The notes: a model not told the origin generated them from the letters alone. A DNA stretch of 64,000 nt from an uncultured delta proteobacterium (GCA_903835685.1 CAILNX010000037.1:1-64000), one strand, 5' to 3'. Numbered from the stretch's first letter, positions 55,635-64,000 are shown. Numbers and translations are program-made.

Positions 55635-55979
55635 ATGGGCCAACTGCGCGAATTCAAGAATATGGACATTGACTGGGGTATGGCTCCTGAGGATGCCGTG
55701 ACCTTGTATCTGGAATGGGGAAACAACTCCTGGCACTCGGATTTTCAACCCGTACGATCCAAAAACGATTTTTCGACCTATTTCGTGGTCAACACCTGGA
55801 ATCCGCACCCCCGGGTGTTCCTGATCCGGCGTAACTCCGAGGAAGCCAAGGAACTGGCCTGTGTGGAGTTGCCTCAGGACCTCGGGTCGAGATTCATGGC
55901 CTCCATCGGAAATTTGAAGGGCATCCACAAGCCGACCCCGGAAATCCGCCAGTGGCTTGAACAAGAGATCAACGGATAA
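55635..55979 (+). CDS. Small conserved hypothetical protein of sulfate reducers
   Basis: The 114-residue soluble protein is rich in Trp (IDWG, LEWGNNSWH, NTWNPHP, IRQWLEQ), with GAAGGAGG just before the ATG. It resembles a small family I associate with Desulfovibrio (DVU0772-like), from memory only. No membrane or metal motif. It has a clear terminator, so it is a single-gene unit. Confidence 0.65.
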   Translation: MGQLREFKNMDIDWGMAPEDAVTLYLEWGNNSWHSDFQPVRSKNDFSTYFVVNTWNPHPRVFLIRRNSEEAKELACVELPQDLGSRFMASIGNLKGIHKPTPEIRQWLEQEING

Positions 55980-56009
55980 CTCTTTCTCCTCTCTCCATAC
56001 CCCTCTGCG

Positions 56010-56040
56010 AAAGGGCCGATTCATCGGCCCTTTCCCTTTT
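56010..56040 (+). terminator. Terminator after the 55635 gene
   Basis: AAAGGGCCGAT/ATCGGCCCTTT stem with a 2-base tip and then CCCTTTT. Confidence 0.85.
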
Positions 56041-56196
56041 GTGCTGGACGGCACACGGTTGACACATTTGTCGGCCCAGAATAGGGAATGATCAAGGAGG
56101 CACGGGTTTTCAGCCAGGTCCCATTGGCCCTGGCCCGTGGCCTGCCCGCTGCCTGATGAGTATCTCGCCCGCGATCTGGACAAGGAGGTCCGTACG

Positions 56197-56604
56197 GTGA
56201 AGTGCCTGCTGGTTGACGACGATCCCCGAGTGGTGGACCTGCTGCATAAATATTTAAGCGGCCAGGCCCAGTGCCAGACCGCTTCGGGCGGGCCGGAAGC
56301 CGTGGCCGCCTTCCGGCAGGCCTTGGCGGATCAGGCCCCCTTTGATGTGGTGTTCATGGACATCCTCATGCCGGACATGGACGGGCACGAGACCGTCAAG
56401 GCCCTGCGCGACCTGGAGAGCGGGGCTGGCATTGTCGGTCCCTCGGAATTCAGACTGGTCATGATCACCAGCGCGGCTGACGTGAAGAACGTGACCAAGG
56501 CCTTTTTCCGGGGCTATGCCTCCTCGTATCTGGTCAAGCCCTTTTCCAAGGAAAAGGTGCTTGGTGCCCTGGCCGCCAGCGCCCCCCGGGATTGTGGAGA
56601 ATGA
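56197..56604 (+). CDS. Stand-alone response regulator receiver
   Basis: The 135-residue CheY-like protein has acidic pocket LLVDDDP (4-10), phospho-acceptor Asp55 (VVFMDILMPDMDGHE), a threonine/serine site MITSA and Lys in VKPFSKE. No output domain. The start is GTG 56197 with AAGGAGG 8 bases ahead. It overlaps the chagasin-like gene by 4 bases, so the two are translated together. Confidence 0.88.
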   Translation: MKCLLVDDDPRVVDLLHKYLSGQAQCQTASGGPEAVAAFRQALADQAPFDVVFMDILMPDMDGHETVKALRDLESGAGIVGPSEFRLVMITSAADVKNVTKAFFRGYASSYLVKPFSKEKVLGALAASAPRDCGE

Positions 56605-57176
56605 CCTTCCGGATCATCCTGTTCCGCCTCTTCCTGCTATCCGGGCTTCTGGCCGCCGGGGCCTGCTCCACGTTGAGCGTGAGTTCCCCGGAGATGCTCA
56701 AGCTCGATGGGGAGATGCGTTACGTCCGGGACCTGGAGGTGGGCCAGACCCTGACTCTGGATGTGCGCAATCCCGGGGCCGGGGGATATGAGTTCGCCGG
56801 AACCCTGTTTGATCCGGCCATCCTGCGGCTGGAGAACAACAGCCTGATCCCGCCGGAAAAGGCCCGGCCCGGTGATTTCGGGAGGGCCACCTTCGAGTTC
56901 TTGGCCCTGGCCCCGGGCTGGACCGAGGTGGTCATCAAGATCCACCGGCCCTTTGAAAAGGATCTTCCGCCCGATATCTACAAGGTGGTGGAGGTCCGGG
57001 TGGGCGGGCAGAGCGCCCCGGCCAAGGCCGCCCCGGAATCCCCCAAGCCTGAACCCAAGTCCAAGCCCGAACCTACGCCCAAGCCGGAACCGGCCAAGAA
57101 AGACCCCGCGCAGTCCCAAGACCCGGCTGAAGCGCCCAAGAAGAGTGGCTGGTTCTCCTGGTTCCCCTGGTTCTAG
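56601..57176 (+). CDS. Chagasin-like (I42) protease inhibitor lipoprotein
   Basis: The 191-residue protein has an N-terminal lipoprotein-like signal (LLAAGAC at about 19-25). The domain at about 40-145 shows the three chagasin loops in altered form: NPGAGGYEF (for NPTTGY), ARPGDFGRATFEFLALAPG (for GxGG...A) and HRPFEKD (for RPW). Chagasins block papain-type cysteine peptidases. The last 45 residues are a Lys/Pro/Glu-rich tail ending GWFSWFPWF. The ATG overlaps the receiver stop (ATGA). Confidence 0.65.
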   Translation: MTFRIILFRLFLLSGLLAAGACSTLSVSSPEMLKLDGEMRYVRDLEVGQTLTLDVRNPGAGGYEFAGTLFDPAILRLENNSLIPPEKARPGDFGRATFEFLALAPGWTEVVIKIHRPFEKDLPPDIYKVVEVRVGGQSAPAKAAPESPKPEPKSKPEPTPKPEPAKKDPAQSQDPAEAPKKSGWFSWFPWF

Positions 57177-57217
57177 GACCACGACCACACATCTCTGGCC
57201 CTGACCCTGGCCCTGGA

Positions 57218-57637
57218 TTAGTCCGGTTTCCCGCCCCATTTCTGGATGAGTTCGATGAGCTGGGCCTTGCGCACGGGCTTGGTCAGAAAGACGTCGCATC
57301 CGGCCTGGGCGGCCTGCTCCTCGTTCTTCTTGGAGGCATAGGCCGTGATGGCGATGATGGGCGTGCGGGCGCGGCCGGTGTCCGCCTCGTGGCGGCGGAT
57401 GGCTTGGGTGGCTTCGCAGCCGTCCATGACCGGCATCTGGATGTCCATGATCACCACGTCAAAGGGTTCGGCCAGGAATTTCTCCACGGCCTGCTGGCCG
57501 TCCTCGGCCACGGTCATGACGAAGGGCGTGTGCTTCAAGTACAGTTCAAAAAGCATCACGTTGGATTCGCAGTCCTCGGCATAGAGCAGGCGCACTGCAG
57601 AGAGCGCCGGGCCGGGGATCGGGGGGCATTCTGACAT
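57218..57637 (-). CDS. Stand-alone response regulator receiver
   Basis: The 139-residue receiver has LLYAEDCESN (acidic pair near 21-22), phospho-acceptor Asp65 (VIMDIQMPVMDG), ITAYAS and a Lys in TKPVRK. No output domain. Its pattern is that of receivers detached from hybrid kinases; possible partners are the two hybrid kinases in the window. Convergent with the chagasin-like gene. Confidence 0.9.
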   Translation of the reverse strand: MSECPPIPGPALSAVRLLYAEDCESNVMLFELYLKHTPFVMTVAEDGQQAVEKFLAEPFDVVIMDIQMPVMDGCEATQAIRRHEADTGRARTPIIAITAYASKKNEEQAAQAGCDVFLTKPVRKAQLIELIQKWGGKPD

Positions 57638-57739
57638 GATGATTCCGTAGGTATTGGGGGGTGGGGACGATTGTTGGGTTGGTCCGGCCAGGGGAGGCGC
57701 AGGAGGCGCACTCGGCCGGGGTTCATGAGGGTCGTTCGC

Positions 57740-58108
57740 CTATCCCTTCTGGAGTGCGTCAATGAAGGTTTCCAGGTCGTTCTTGTCCCCGGGCTGAAAG
57801 TCCTCGGGGTAGAGCAGGGCGGACATGAAGAAAACCGAGCCCAGATCCAGGGCGGTGCCGGCGCTCTTGGAGAACCGCTCCAGGCGTTCGCGCACGGGCT
57901 TGGCCTGGGCCGGGTCTAGGGCGGCCAGGTGCTTTCCGGCCTGATCGGTCAGCCCGGCCAGGAGCGTGGCTTTTTCCACCATCTTGCGGCGATAGGCCTG
58001 GGAGTCGTTCTGATCGTGCAGCAGCAGGGCGGCCTCGGCCTCCAAGGACCGGACTTCCTGGGCCACGGATTTCAGCCAGTCCAGCATATCTTTCAGAGAG
58101 GATTCCAT
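57740..58108 (-). CDS. Hypothetical helical protein
   Basis: The 122-residue, all-helical, soluble, heptad-rich protein (LDWLKSVAQEVRSLEAEAALLLHD) has AAGGAG 6 bases before the ATG. No cysteine, signal or domain recognised. It may be co-transcribed with the receiver downstream. Confidence 0.6.
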   Translation of the reverse strand: MESSLKDMLDWLKSVAQEVRSLEAEAALLLHDQNDSQAYRRKMVEKATLLAGLTDQAGKHLAALDPAQAKPVRERLERFSKSAGTALDLGSVFFMSALLYPEDFQPGDKNDLETFIDALQKG

Positions 58109-58217
58109 GTGCGCTCCTTGAGGCCCTGTCCATGAAGACCTAGCCCTGACACGATACCCAAACATCGGGGGGGAGTAAAGCGGGCGGACGATATTTCCAA
58201 TCCATCCGTCCGCCCGG

Positions 58218-58421
58218 TCAGAGGCCCCCGCACATGCGCCGGAAGTTCTCGCATTCCAATCGGTTGGTGAAAGGGCAGGGGTCCCTGAAGAACCAATGTC
58301 GGCGGGGACACCAGAAGGAAGATTTGAAGGGTTGGTTGCAGCCTCCGGGGGCTTGCAGGGCCTGGCGCTTCTTGCCCAGGGAGAAAGAACCCGAATCGGT
58401 ACGAACCTGCCACAGCGACAT
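58218..58421 (-). CDS. Small cysteine-rich hypothetical protein
   Basis: The 67-residue protein has AAGGAGG 8 bases before the ATG. Five cysteines lie in the C-terminal two thirds (GGCNQ, WCPRR, DPCPF, LECEN, RMCGG), with several aromatic and basic residues. Likely metal-binding or disulfide-rich. Unknown family. Confidence 0.55.
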   Translation of the reverse strand: MSLWQVRTDSGSFSLGKKRQALQAPGGCNQPFKSSFWCPRRHWFFRDPCPFTNRLECENFRRMCGGL

Positions 58422-58655
58422 GACCAGACCTCCTTGGGGCCGGAGCATTGGTTCACTATGGTTTCCGCAGGGACGACATGGCCTCTGTCCGCTGTGATGC
58501 AAAATCCGCTCCATGGTGCGGGTAAACACCCGCCTGGCCCCCCTGGACATTGTCCCGGTTTGGTTCTAAATTTTCAAGTTCGCTGACGCATTCGGAACCG
58601 GGCGGCATTGCCCCTGGACAAAAAAGCCCATGCACCCGCAACCGGAGGATTTTCC

Positions 58656-59270
58656 TTGGCCATTCTGTCAACAAGCGTGAGCCTGACCCGCTACCGGATC
58701 GTGGAAGAGGTCGATCACGCCTTCTTGCGTTCCGTGCCTGACCGCCTGGTCAAATACGCCTTCCAGGACATCGATCACTCGGCTGACGAGCGGTCGTTTG
58801 GCTGGGTGAACCTCGACCACATGCTGGACACCCGCTGGCGGCGGTCCCCCCCGGAAAAAGGGGCCTACCTGGCCTTTACCATGCGCCTGGAGACCCGGCG
58901 CATCTCTCCGGCCGTGCTCAAGAAGCACCTGCTCATGGCCATGGAGGCGGAACTGGAGCGGGCCAAGGAGGGGGGCAAGGATTTCGTGGGCCGGGAGCGT
59001 AAAAAGGAAGTCAAGGAACAGGTCAAGCTCAAGCTCATGGCCCGCAGTCTCCCGGTTCCGGCCCTGTTCGAGGCGGTCTGGAGCCCCAAGGACAACTGGC
59101 TGTGGTTCGGAAGCACCAACGCCAAGGCCAGGACCCTTTTCGAGGACCTCTTTGCCCAGACCTTCGAGCTGACCCTTGAGCCCCAAACCCCGTTCTTCCT
59201 GGCTATGGACATCCTGGGCGAGGGCGCGGCGCAGGCCCTGGAACAACTTGAACCCACGGTCTTCGTGTAA
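58656..59270 (+). CDS. rdgC: RdgC-like recombination-associated protein
   Basis: The 204-residue protein resembles RdgC, a ring-shaped DNA-binding protein that limits RecA loading. Characteristic pieces: SLTRYRIVEEV, FGWVNLDHMLD, YLAFTMRLETRRISPAVLKKHLL, GRERKKEVKEQVKLKLMAR and the conserved WSPKDNWLWFGSTNAKA. It is shorter than E. coli RdgC (about 300), lacking the last part. The start is TTG 58656 with a perfect GGAGG 7 bases upstream. It forms a tight unit with the next two genes. Confidence 0.85.
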   Translation: MAILSTSVSLTRYRIVEEVDHAFLRSVPDRLVKYAFQDIDHSADERSFGWVNLDHMLDTRWRRSPPEKGAYLAFTMRLETRRISPAVLKKHLLMAMEAELERAKEGGKDFVGRERKKEVKEQVKLKLMARSLPVPALFEAVWSPKDNWLWFGSTNAKARTLFEDLFAQTFELTLEPQTPFFLAMDILGEGAAQALEQLEPTVFV

Positions 59271-59280
59271 GGAGTCGAGC

Positions 59281-59808
59281 ATGGATCTGCTTCTGTTGGC
59301 GGAACGGGAGAACACCCTGCTGGGCCGCGAGTTTCTGACCTGGCTGTGGTACAAGAGCGAGGCCCAGGACGGGGTGTTCAAGTCCCCGGACGGGGTGGCC
59401 TTCGGACTGCGTATGGAAAAGAGCGTGGCCGTGCGCGGGGGCGAGGGCGACAACGCGGCCGCAGCCATGGTCAGCGGCCCGGGCGGGGAGCTGGCCGAGG
59501 CCCGCACCGGCCTGCGGCACGGAAAGACCGTGGACAAGGCCGTGCTGCGCCTGTCCCTGGACTCCAACGACTGGGAGCTCAAGCTCTCGTCCCAGGACTT
59601 CGGCGTGGGCGGCATGAAGACGCCCAAGGTGGAGACCGAGTCCGGCGACGGGGTGGACCCGGACGCCCTGTTCCTGGAAAAGGTGTTCCTGATCGAAAAG
59701 GGTCTCTCTCTCGTGGATCAGGTTTTCGCCCGGTTTCTTCAGTTGCGTTTGAGCCCCGACTGGCCCGGCGAGGTGCGCGGGTTCCGGGCCTGGATCAAGG
59801 CCGAGTGA
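59281..59808 (+). CDS. Hypothetical partner of RdgC
   Basis: The 175-residue soluble protein starts 10 bases after rdgC with GGAG before ATG. It begins NTLLGREFLTWLWYKSE (about 11-27) and ends with an acidic tail (LDQGR-free, RAWIKAE). Tight coupling to rdgC suggests a joint function; the terminal part of longer RdgC proteins could be encoded here, but I see no clear similarity. Its stop overlaps the next start by one base (TGATG). Confidence 0.65.
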   Translation: MDLLLLAERENTLLGREFLTWLWYKSEAQDGVFKSPDGVAFGLRMEKSVAVRGGEGDNAAAAMVSGPGGELAEARTGLRHGKTVDKAVLRLSLDSNDWELKLSSQDFGVGGMKTPKVETESGDGVDPDALFLEKVFLIEKGLSLVDQVFARFLQLRLSPDWPGEVRGFRAWIKAE

Positions 59809-60380
59809 TGTCCGGCCTGCGTTCCCATCCCCTGCGTCTGGTGGCCCTGGGCGACAGCCTGACCGAAGGATGGGGTCTTTCCCCTGGGCAGGCCTGGCCC
59901 GCCCTGGTCGAAGGCCTTCTGGCCGCCCGGGGGCTCAAGCTGCGCATCAAGAACCATGGCATATCCGGGGACACCACCCTGGACGGGGTGGCCCGGCTGG
60001 GCTACGTGCTGGACGAATCGCCCCAGGCCGTGCTGGTCCAGTTCGGGGCCAATGATTTGATGCAGGGCCTGCCCGTGGATCTGGTGGAGCGCAACCTGGA
60101 GACCATCCTGACCCGGCTGGCCGAGGCTGGCATCCGGGCCATGCTTCTGGGGGTGCAGACCCTTCTGGACCGGGAGCCCGGGGCTGGTCCCCTCTTGGCC
60201 CGGACTTTCGAGGAGGCTGCCGCCAGGCATCAGGTCTTCCTTGCGCCCTGCATCCTGAATGATGTCCTGGGCCGACCCGAACTGCTCCTGCCCGACGGGG
60301 TGCACCCCAACGCCCGGGGCATGGCGGTCATGGCCCAGGGCCTGGCTCCGCTGGTCGCTGAACTGGTGGCCGGGCTCTGA
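59808..60380 (+). CDS. SGNH/GDSL-family esterase (TesA-like)
   Basis: The 190-residue hydrolase shows block I GDSLTEGWG with nucleophile Ser17, block II NHGISGDTT (Gly), block III GANDL (Asn) and block V DGVHPN (Asp and His of the triad). It resembles TesA-type thioesterase/arylesterases but lacks their signal peptide, so it is cytosolic. Start coupled to the preceding gene. Confidence 0.9.
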   Translation: MSGLRSHPLRLVALGDSLTEGWGLSPGQAWPALVEGLLAARGLKLRIKNHGISGDTTLDGVARLGYVLDESPQAVLVQFGANDLMQGLPVDLVERNLETILTRLAEAGIRAMLLGVQTLLDREPGAGPLLARTFEEAAARHQVFLAPCILNDVLGRPELLLPDGVHPNARGMAVMAQGLAPLVAELVAGL

Positions 60381-60390
60381 GAGATTATTT

Positions 60391-60807
60391 TTAGACCGTG
60401 TCCATGTCCCACAAGGAAAGGCCCGTGGTCTCGTCCAGGGTCCGCACCAGGGGCGGGCCTTCCACTTCCGTGAGCACCGCCTCGGCCGCATAGATGATGC
60501 AGTCCCGCATGGCGTGTCCGCCCAGGCAGTGCCCGTCCTCGCCGCTGATGACCAGATGCAGGTGGACCATGGCCCGGCCGTCCCGCAGGGAGATGTTGCC
60601 CAGGCCCGAGAGGATCTCCACCGGGCAGGACACGGCCTGGATCTGATAGCGCTTTTCTTCCTGCTGATAGAATCCGAGCATGGCCCCCTTGAGGGCGCCG
60701 ATGACCTGCACCGTTCCCCGGGTCAGGCCGTGTTGGGCTGCCAGGCGTTCCAGCTCGGGGACCAAGTCCCCTCCGTGCGTAAGGCGGGTCATGATGGTTC
60801 GGGCCAT
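60391..60807 (-). CDS. PPC-domain (DUF296) DNA-binding-type protein
   Basis: The 138-residue protein is a stand-alone PPC/DUF296 fold: LTHGGDLVPELERLAAQHGL, GTVQVIGALKGAMLGFY, VEILSGLGNISL, VHLHLVISGEDGHCLGGHA. In plants the domain is linked to AT-hooks; bacterial forms are single-domain trimers with a conserved His-rich metal site (HLHLV, HCLGGH). Function in bacteria is not settled. GGAGG 4 bases before ATG 60807. Confidence 0.85.
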   Translation of the reverse strand: MARTIMTRLTHGGDLVPELERLAAQHGLTRGTVQVIGALKGAMLGFYQQEEKRYQIQAVSCPVEILSGLGNISLRDGRAMVHLHLVISGEDGHCLGGHAMRDCIIYAAEAVLTEVEGPPLVRTLDETTGLSLWDMDTV

Positions 60808-60868
60808 GGCCTCCTCCTCTGACGCCCCGTGGGGCGCGGGAAAAAGGGAAGGAATACTGGACCCTTTT

Positions 60869-63526
60869 TTACGCGTTCGCTGGGGGGATGGCAAGGGGGC
60901 GCTGCATGGCGTTGGACAAAGCCCTGAGGAGCGTCATCATGTCGTAGGGCTTGGTCAGAAAGGCGTTCATGCCAGCGGCGCGGCAGGCTTCCTGGTCGTC
61001 GGGCAGGGCATGGGCGGTCAGGGCCACGATGGGGATTTTGGCCCAGGCCTTGTAGGCTGGGTCCGTGCGGATGATCCGGGTGGCGTGCAGGCCGTCCATG
61101 ATGGGCATGCGCAGGTCCATGATGATCACATCCACGTTTTCCGTGCGCAGAAGCTCCAAGGCCGCCTTGCCGTTCTCGGCCGCGATCACCTGGTGGGACA
61201 GGGAGAGGAGCAGGTGCTCGGTGGCCAGGCGGTTGATGATGTCGTCCTCGACCAGGAGGACCCGGATGGTGCGGGTGGGCAGGGGGCATGATCCCCGGGG
61301 ACTTTCCACCACCGGCGCTGGCTGGCTCCCGTCCGGCAGGCCGACCAGGACGCTGCAGGCAAAGGTGGAGCCCTGGCCCTGATTGCTGTCCACGGTGATG
61401 GCCCCTTGCATGAGCTCCACCAGCCGCTTGACCAGGGTCAGGCCCAGGCCCACGCCCCCGAAGGCCCGGGTGCGTGAACCGTCCAACTGGGTGAAGGGCT
61501 CGAACAACTGTTCGGCCTTGTCCTCGGGCAGGCCGATGCCGGTGTCCTGCACCGTGAAGATGAGCCAGCATTGCTTTCCGTCTGGCTTGGGAACAGCCTG
61601 GACATCAAGCCGAACCGAGCCCAGGGCCGTGAATTTCATGGCATTGCCCAGCAGATTGAAAAGGATTTGGCGGATACGGCCCTCGTCTCCCCGCAGGCTG
61701 CGAGGGACGTCCGGGGCCAGGCTGATTTGAAGATCGAGTCCCTTTTGGGTGGCCTGCCGCGCGTAGGCGTCCAGCATCGGAGTCAGGGCCTGGCCCAGGT
61801 TGAAATTCGTTTCCATGAGGGCCAGGGACCTGGTCTCGATCATGGTGATGTCCAGGATGTCGGCAATGAGCTGGGTGAGGTGGCGTCCGGTGTCCAGGGC
61901 GATGGCCAGGTATTCCTGCTGCTCGTCCGAGAGAGCGGTGGACTGCAGGAGCTGGAGCATGCCCAGGGTGCCGTTTAAGGGCGTGCGCAGTTCGTGGCTC
62001 ATGGTGGCCATGAAGGCGTTTTTGGCCCGGTTGGCCGCCTCGGCCGATTCCTTGGCCTTGGTCAGGGCCTCTTCGGCCATCTTCCGGCGGATGCCCAGGG
62101 CCAGGATGGAGGCCAGGCGTTCGAGGAACTGGAGGTCCTCCCGGGTGTAGTCGCGTTTGGCGTTCATGACCGCGATCTGGCCGGCCAGTTCCTGGCCGTG
62201 CAGGGCCGGAACCGACAGAAAGCTGTTCACCTGGGCATGGCCCGGAGGCAGGCCCGAGGACCGGGGGTCTTCTGCCGGGGCATTGGTCAGCAGGGGTTTC
62301 TTGTGGACCAGAACCCAGCCCCAGAGGCCGGTGAATTTGTTGAATACCGGGGTGTCGCACTCCCCGGCGCCTTCCTGCCGGGTGTCCTTGGTCAGGGTGG
62401 GGCAGACCAGGTGCCCGGTGGCCGGGTCGATGTAGCCCACGTACCCCTGTGGACTGTCCGTGAAGCGCAGGGCGATGCTTAAGGCGATCTCGGCGATGCT
62501 GTCCACGCTGTCGGCCTCAAGGGAGAGACGGGCCAGCTCCTCCAGAACCCCGCTCCGGCGCACCTCCCGGATGAGCCGCCGCTCCAGGTTTTTCCGGCCG
62601 GTCAAGTCCGAGATGGTGGCGAAGGTCCCCTGGAATTGCCCGGAGTCGTCGTACAGGGGGGTGGCGTTGAACAGGGTCCACAAGACTTCGCCCTGGCTGG
62701 TGAGCAGTCGGCGTTCGTACTTTTCGGACACCCCTTGCAGGCGGTTGGCCATGCGGATTTCATGGTCCTGGAGCTCATGGGGGTGGATGACGAAGGCCAG
62801 ACCTCGGCCGAGCAGTTCCTCGGCCGGACGGCCCAGCATGTCGCACAGGGTCGGGTTCACGTACACGGTGTTGAAGGCCTGGTCCGTGACGATGATGCCC
62901 TCGTTGGCCGTCTCCACGATGCGCCGGAATCTGGACTCGCTTTCCCGCAGGGCCGCGTCCATCTGCTTGGTGCGGATCTTTCGCCACATGGCGTCCATGA
63001 GCCGGATCAGGCAGCGGGTGTCCCGGTCCTGATAGGGTTCGGGCTTATCCTCCACCCCGGCCACGGCCACGATCCGGCCCTGGATCAGGATGGGCGTCAC
63101 CAGAAGCGAAGGTGTGGCGTCCGAGGCGTCCTGGCGCAGGATCGTCCCGGATCGGGCCACCTCCGGCCAGGGAAAGTCCCGGGGATCAAGGGCCGGGCCG
63201 CGATCCGGGAACTGGGCGGTTTGGCCTGCGGGGGCCGGGCGCGCATGCCGGGATTGCAACTCTCCGCGTTCGTTCAGAAGGACCAGATGGGCCCTGCGGC
63301 TCCGGGTGGCGGAAAGCGCGGCGTCCAGGGCGAAATCGATCAGAGCCTCGGGGGCCAGATCGTTCATGCGGCTTAAGTAGTCCAGGGCGTTCAGCAGGTG
63401 GTCGGTGGGGATGAAACGGTCTGATCCATCGGGATCGGGCAAAACCCCTCCCTGGATCTCTGGCGATCCGGGAGCAGGGGAGGTGGGGTGTCCCCTTGCG
63501 CTGGGCTTCGTCCGGTTCTTATTCAT
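60869..63526 (-). CDS. Soluble hybrid sensor histidine kinase (GAF-PAS-GAF-HisKA-HATPase-receiver)
   Basis: The 885-residue protein has no membrane helices. GAF-like domains lie at about 45-185 and 330-485, and a PAS domain at about 195-315. HisKA has His511 (MATMSHELRTPLNG), the ATPase region has FNLLGNAMKF (623-632), DTGIGL and GVGLGLTL, and the receiver has Asp804 (IIMDLRMPIMDG). It senses cytosolic signals and phosphorylates its own receiver. It has a proline-rich N-terminal 35 residues. Divergent from the galU-like gene. Confidence 0.93.
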   Translation of the reverse strand: MNKNRTKPSARGHPTSPAPGSPEIQGGVLPDPDGSDRFIPTDHLLNALDYLSRMNDLAPEALIDFALDAALSATRSRRAHLVLLNERGELQSRHARPAPAGQTAQFPDRGPALDPRDFPWPEVARSGTILRQDASDATPSLLVTPILIQGRIVAVAGVEDKPEPYQDRDTRCLIRLMDAMWRKIRTKQMDAALRESESRFRRIVETANEGIIVTDQAFNTVYVNPTLCDMLGRPAEELLGRGLAFVIHPHELQDHEIRMANRLQGVSEKYERRLLTSQGEVLWTLFNATPLYDDSGQFQGTFATISDLTGRKNLERRLIREVRRSGVLEELARLSLEADSVDSIAEIALSIALRFTDSPQGYVGYIDPATGHLVCPTLTKDTRQEGAGECDTPVFNKFTGLWGWVLVHKKPLLTNAPAEDPRSSGLPPGHAQVNSFLSVPALHGQELAGQIAVMNAKRDYTREDLQFLERLASILALGIRRKMAEEALTKAKESAEAANRAKNAFMATMSHELRTPLNGTLGMLQLLQSTALSDEQQEYLAIALDTGRHLTQLIADILDITMIETRSLALMETNFNLGQALTPMLDAYARQATQKGLDLQISLAPDVPRSLRGDEGRIRQILFNLLGNAMKFTALGSVRLDVQAVPKPDGKQCWLIFTVQDTGIGLPEDKAEQLFEPFTQLDGSRTRAFGGVGLGLTLVKRLVELMQGAITVDSNQGQGSTFACSVLVGLPDGSQPAPVVESPRGSCPLPTRTIRVLLVEDDIINRLATEHLLLSLSHQVIAAENGKAALELLRTENVDVIIMDLRMPIMDGLHATRIIRTDPAYKAWAKIPIVALTAHALPDDQEACRAAGMNAFLTKPYDMMTLLRALSNAMQRPLAIPPANA

Positions 63527-63644
63527 AAGCTAATGCTGCCTACTTGGGTTGAGTCCAAATAGCAAGCAAGGGACCCTGGCGCGATTGGCGCGTTTCTCTC
63601 ACATTGAAGGGTCCCAGGGCTTTACACGCGGCCCAGGCTCTGCC

Positions 63645-64000
63645 ATGGCTGGACCTGTGAGCACCTCTGTCCCCACCCTCATTCTCCCGGCCGCTGGTCT
63701 GGGCACGCGCATGCGCGCCGTGGACCCGAGCCGGCCCAAGGAGTTGTTGCCCCTGGCCGGGCGGCCGCTCATCCAGCACGCCCTGATCCAGGGCATGCTG
63801 GCCGGGGTGCGCACCGTGGTGGTGGTCCTGCGGCCGGGCAAGGAAATGATCCGGCGCTACATCGAGGAGCCTTTCACCCAGCGCACCCTGTTTCCCAGGG
63901 CCTGGGCCGAGATGGATCGGCTGGGCACCCGCCTGCGCATCGAGTTCACGGTCCAGGACGAGGCTGACGGCGAATGCGGGGCCATTCTCAGCGCCCGGGA
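63645..64000 (+). CDS. galU: UTP-glucose-1-phosphate uridylyltransferase-like protein, N-terminal part
   Basis: The first 118 codons of a nucleotidyltransferase are in the window; the gene continues beyond it. The signature LILPAAGLGTRMRAVDPSRPKELLPLAG and PLIQHALIQGMLAGV is that of GalU-type sugar-phosphate uridylyltransferases, which make UDP-glucose. The following QDEADGECGAIL is somewhat divergent from the usual Q.....GLGHA, so a related NTP transferase is possible. ATG 63645 has no strong ribosome binding site. Confidence 0.75.
   Translation, partial: MAGPVSTSVPTLILPAAGLGTRMRAVDPSRPKELLPLAGRPLIQHALIQGMLAGVRTVVVVLRPGKEMIRRYIEEPFTQRTLFPRAWAEMDRLGTRLRIEFTVQDEADGECGAILSAR

Overview
The window comes from a high-GC, Gram-negative, sulfate-reducing deltaproteobacterium of the Desulfovibrionaceae type. 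The support is a dissimilatory-type sulfate adenylyltransferase (sat), a complete six-gene Hmc transmembrane redox complex with a 16-heme cytochrome, a Desulfovibrio-like bacterioferritin, two bacteriohemerythrins and a two-CW-type cysteine protein. Most genes are strongly GC-biased at third codon positions. Three patches are clearly AT-richer and look imported: 1-2500, 18640-19690 and 23570-24090.

Layout. 1-2469: a large multi-PAS membrane sensor kinase, reading leftwards, whose frame runs into a repeat and leaves the window without a stop or a catalytic domain. 2870-3110: a tRNA promoter, an intact tRNA-Gly(GCC), the 5' half of a tRNA-Cys gene and a terminator, which looks like the edge of an island. 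3.3-9 kb: dksA, an RqcH/NFACT ribosome rescue factor, a VgrG3-like hydrolase, mutY and an EipA-like protein. 9-18.6 kb: a hybrid histidine kinase, gpmA, lrgAB, thiC, a Ste24-type M48 protease, a Mut7-C protein and a TPR protein. 18.64-19.69 kb: a low-GC membrane-protein reading frame broken by two identical 113-bp repeats; a partial third copy lies at position 31-66, exactly where the kinase frame is broken. 19.7-23.4 kb: groESL with a CIRCE-type operator, then argC and a DUF1844 gene. 24-27.3 kb: hemerythrin, a long inverted repeat, typA and a cold-shock-type RRM protein. 27.5-31.8 kb: sat, with a Rex-like operator on its promoter, and polA, whose proofreading domain is degenerate. 32-36.9 kb: small cell-envelope and regulatory genes. 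37.2-43.6 kb: hmcABCDEF, closed by a strong terminator and followed by bacterioferritin. 44.3-55 kb: a DEAD-box helicase, a TMTC-like TPR membrane protein, a CaCA exchanger, an aminotransferase, a saposin-like secreted protein and a metallophosphoesterase. 55-64 kb: small proteins, stand-alone receivers, a chagasin-like inhibitor, rdgC with two coupled genes, a PPC-domain protein, a second hybrid kinase and the start of a galU-like gene.

How it works together. Sat starts sulfate activation. The Hmc complex is expected to pass electrons from the periplasmic cytochrome pool through the membrane to the cytoplasmic HmcF iron-sulfur protein. Hemerythrins and bacterioferritin fit oxygen and iron handling in an anaerobe. 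Two hybrid kinases and two single-domain receivers form a signalling layer with no DNA-binding output in the window. The most unusual signal is the set of 113-bp structured repeats that sit inside reading frames, together with the broken tRNA-Cys next to the truncated kinase.
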